From: Fistulifera solaris
Lineage: Eukaryota > Bacillariophyta > Bacillariophyceae > Naviculales > Stauroneidaceae
NCBI GenBank assembly: GCA_030295235.1
Contig: AP026135.1
Location: 62,001 to 126,000, forward strand
Length of the DNA stretch: 64,000 nucleotides
Direction: 5' to 3'
Position 1 is the stretch's first letter; the number at the start of each line of letters is the position of its first letter. Below are positions 62,529 through 64,000 of the stretch, one piece after another. Both the position numbers and the translations under genes were made by a program. The notes beneath the pieces were generated by a model. That model had not been told where the DNA came from. It saw only the letters and a list, made by a program, of their open reading frames with translations, and did no database searches.

Positions 62529-64000
62529 TTAACAGCTGGGAGCGTTCATGACAGGATCTTGCGGATGATACACAACGTTTTGTTCCGCCGCACTGATTTT
62601 CTTCGTCGGCATACTGGTGACTGGTTCATCCTGTCCGTCATTGAGCATTTCTTCACGACGCATCAGACAATAACGCTTTTCGTGGCATCCATACGCGTGG
62701 GGCGTCAGTTCAATCACATTGTTCAATGGAATGCTCACATAGGGAGCCTCTTTGCGATCCAAACCCATAAAGTAGGCGTACAAAATGCGCAATATACCTT
62801 GATGACCGACAATTAGAACGGGTTCTCTGGTTCGTTCCATCTCCTGTGCTAGGGGCTCGAGTCGCAACGTTACGTCCATGTACGATTCACCACGAGGATA
62901 TCGGTAAGTGAGCTTGTCTTCCTGGCGACGATTGAATTCTTCCGGATACACTTGTTCAATGTCTTTGTAGGTCATACCATCACAGACACCGGCATACAAT
63001 TCGTCCAGATTACGACGCGCCATGGGTCGGAATTGAACCCATTCACCCGTATCTCCATTGTCCCATTTGTACTTGAATTTCGAATGATCGATGAATTGCG
63101 TTGTTTCTTTCGTACGTCGTAACGTGCTGGTCCACAATCGACAGGGTTGCTGTACTTCGCTTTCTTCGCCCGTGTTCGGATCTACCACTTTTCTGACACC
63201 AATATGATCTTTGGCAAAGTCCGCCAACCGGCGCGCATATTCTTTCCCTGCCGGAGTCAGACCCGAATCACCTCCAATCTTTCCCAGCAGATTGTATTCG
63301 GATTGGCCGTGGCGTGTCAAGTAAAATGTCCTTGTTTGAGTGTGCAGATTCATAATGAAATGCACTACTTTCAAAGGCAAATATCCCCGAATATTGTTGA
63401 CTGTGCCCAATTCAAGAACAGAAGATTGCTATGAGAGCATTCGAGTTGGAAAAGACAAGAATCTTTACTTCAACGTACCGATGAAGCGTTTACTGTTGAT
63501 AATTTTAATGTGCGGTCCTTCATTTTCCTCCAATGTCTCGTAGACCGACATGTAATGGTCCCGACGGCGTTTAAAATCAGCAACCGCAGCTTCGGGTTCT
63601 AAATCACGATAGTCGGGTGTATTGAGCTTGACGCGACGAATGTTCTCCTCCAGTAGCTTTGAAGACAAGAAAAGAAAAGGATAACGTGTAAGTGCGATCA
63701 AGTAAAACACACACACACACACACACCTCTCTCTCTATCTCTCTTTCCTTGATACTTACTTGTTCATTGTCACAGAGACTCTCGAGAAAGATGATTTTGG
63801 CACCAATTCCACTCGATTTAAGGGACTGCATGAGATATTCCCGACGCTCCCGTGTTCCGTTGGTCGCATCAAAGGCGGCCACACGTACGCCTTCCTGTTT
63901 CATGTAGGCAATCAAATCATCCAAGGCGGCATTACACGCTTTGATACGCGATGTCGAACCTTCTTCATTGGTGGGATCGTAGAACGAAGCGGGCATGGTG
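62529..64000 (-). CDS. PFKFB: 6-phosphofructo-2-kinase/fructose-2,6-bisphosphatase (3' part; 5' end beyond window)
   Basis: Three exons in view: 64000-63760 (partial), 63656-63479 and 63400-62529, with introns 63657-63759 (GTAAGT...AAAG) and 63401-63478 (GTACGT...ACAG). The kinase end shows VAAFDATNGTRERREYLMQS, KIIFLESLCDNEQ, DYRDLEPEAAVADFKRR and YETLEENEGPHIKIINSKRF, then VNNIRGYLP leading to the phosphatase. The bisphosphatase has RTFYLTRHGQSEYN, WTSTLRRTKET, NLDELYAGVCDGMTYKDI, RYPRGESYMDV and VLIVGHQGILRILYAYF, the RHG and catalytic His/Glu sites. It makes and breaks fructose-2,6-bisphosphate, a cytosolic regulator of glycolysis and gluconeogenesis. The P-loop lies outside the window. 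Confidence 0.92.
63705..63745. repeat. CA/CT microsatellite inside the PFKFB intron
   Basis: About nine CA units followed by CT/TATCT-type repeats; on the coding strand it is an AG/GT-rich stretch within the first visible intron. Confidence 0.9.

Noticed and set aside
1-64000. tRNA or rRNA genes
   Set aside because: I saw no cloverleaf-type sequence or rRNA-like block by eye; a dedicated scan would be needed to exclude a tRNA.

Overview
The window looks like nuclear DNA of a photosynthetic stramenopile, most likely a diatom. Supporting signs are signal peptides followed by an aromatic plastid-import motif (ISAF, SAAF, SGF), thylakoid-lumen proteins with a second twin-arginine-like signal (PsbP family and a PsbQ/Psb31-like candidate), short GT-AG introns of about 65-110 nt, genes on both strands without operons, and many S/P/T-rich surface proteins with leucine-rich or BspA-like (DUF285) repeats. 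I do not name a species.

Layout. 0-13.4 kb: a secreted endonuclease I-like protein; two GNAT-type acetyltransferase paralogs; a NatC auxiliary subunit gene (NAA38) present twice through an 821-bp tandem duplication; a plastid-directed protein with a phage-like domain; an FkbM methyltransferase; an ankyrin-type protein; a small membrane protein. 13.4-25.7 kb: seven consecutive paralogs of a single-pass surface protein family (S/P/T-rich stalk, one folded domain, one TM, variable tail). 26.4-28.8 kb: a type II membrane LRR protein. 29.4-34.3 kb: NDUFAF6-like, PITH-domain and TMEM14 genes and a Ser/Thr-rich protein. 34.8-41 kb: plastid genes (PsbQ-like, EF-hand, degenerate EF-hand, PsbP), including a 1,158-bp tandem duplication that leaves two truncated inner copies, and a repeat-flanked satellite element. 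41.9-47.7 kb: sulfotransferase-like protein, subtilase, Cys-rich secreted protein, Nudix hydrolase. 47.8-61.1 kb: two head-to-tail giant genes of about 3,190 and 1,080 codons. Each encodes an extremely acidic D/S/N/G/E-rich N-terminal tail, one TM helix, a Cys-rich module and BspA-like repeats. 61.9-64 kb: a lipoyl-like domain protein without the lipoyl lysine, and the 3' part of a 6-phosphofructo-2-kinase/fructose-2,6-bisphosphatase gene running off the right edge.

Two general points. (1) About nineteen reading-frame breaks of one base (one of them possibly two) interrupt otherwise well-conserved genes, mostly in homopolymers. I treat them as probable sequence errors and annotate the genes through them, marking each break. 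(2) The most unusual content is the pair of giant acidic-tail membrane proteins, the seven-member surface-protein cluster beside a topologically similar LRR protein, and periodic 34-bp-spaced palindrome arrays upstream of two genes.
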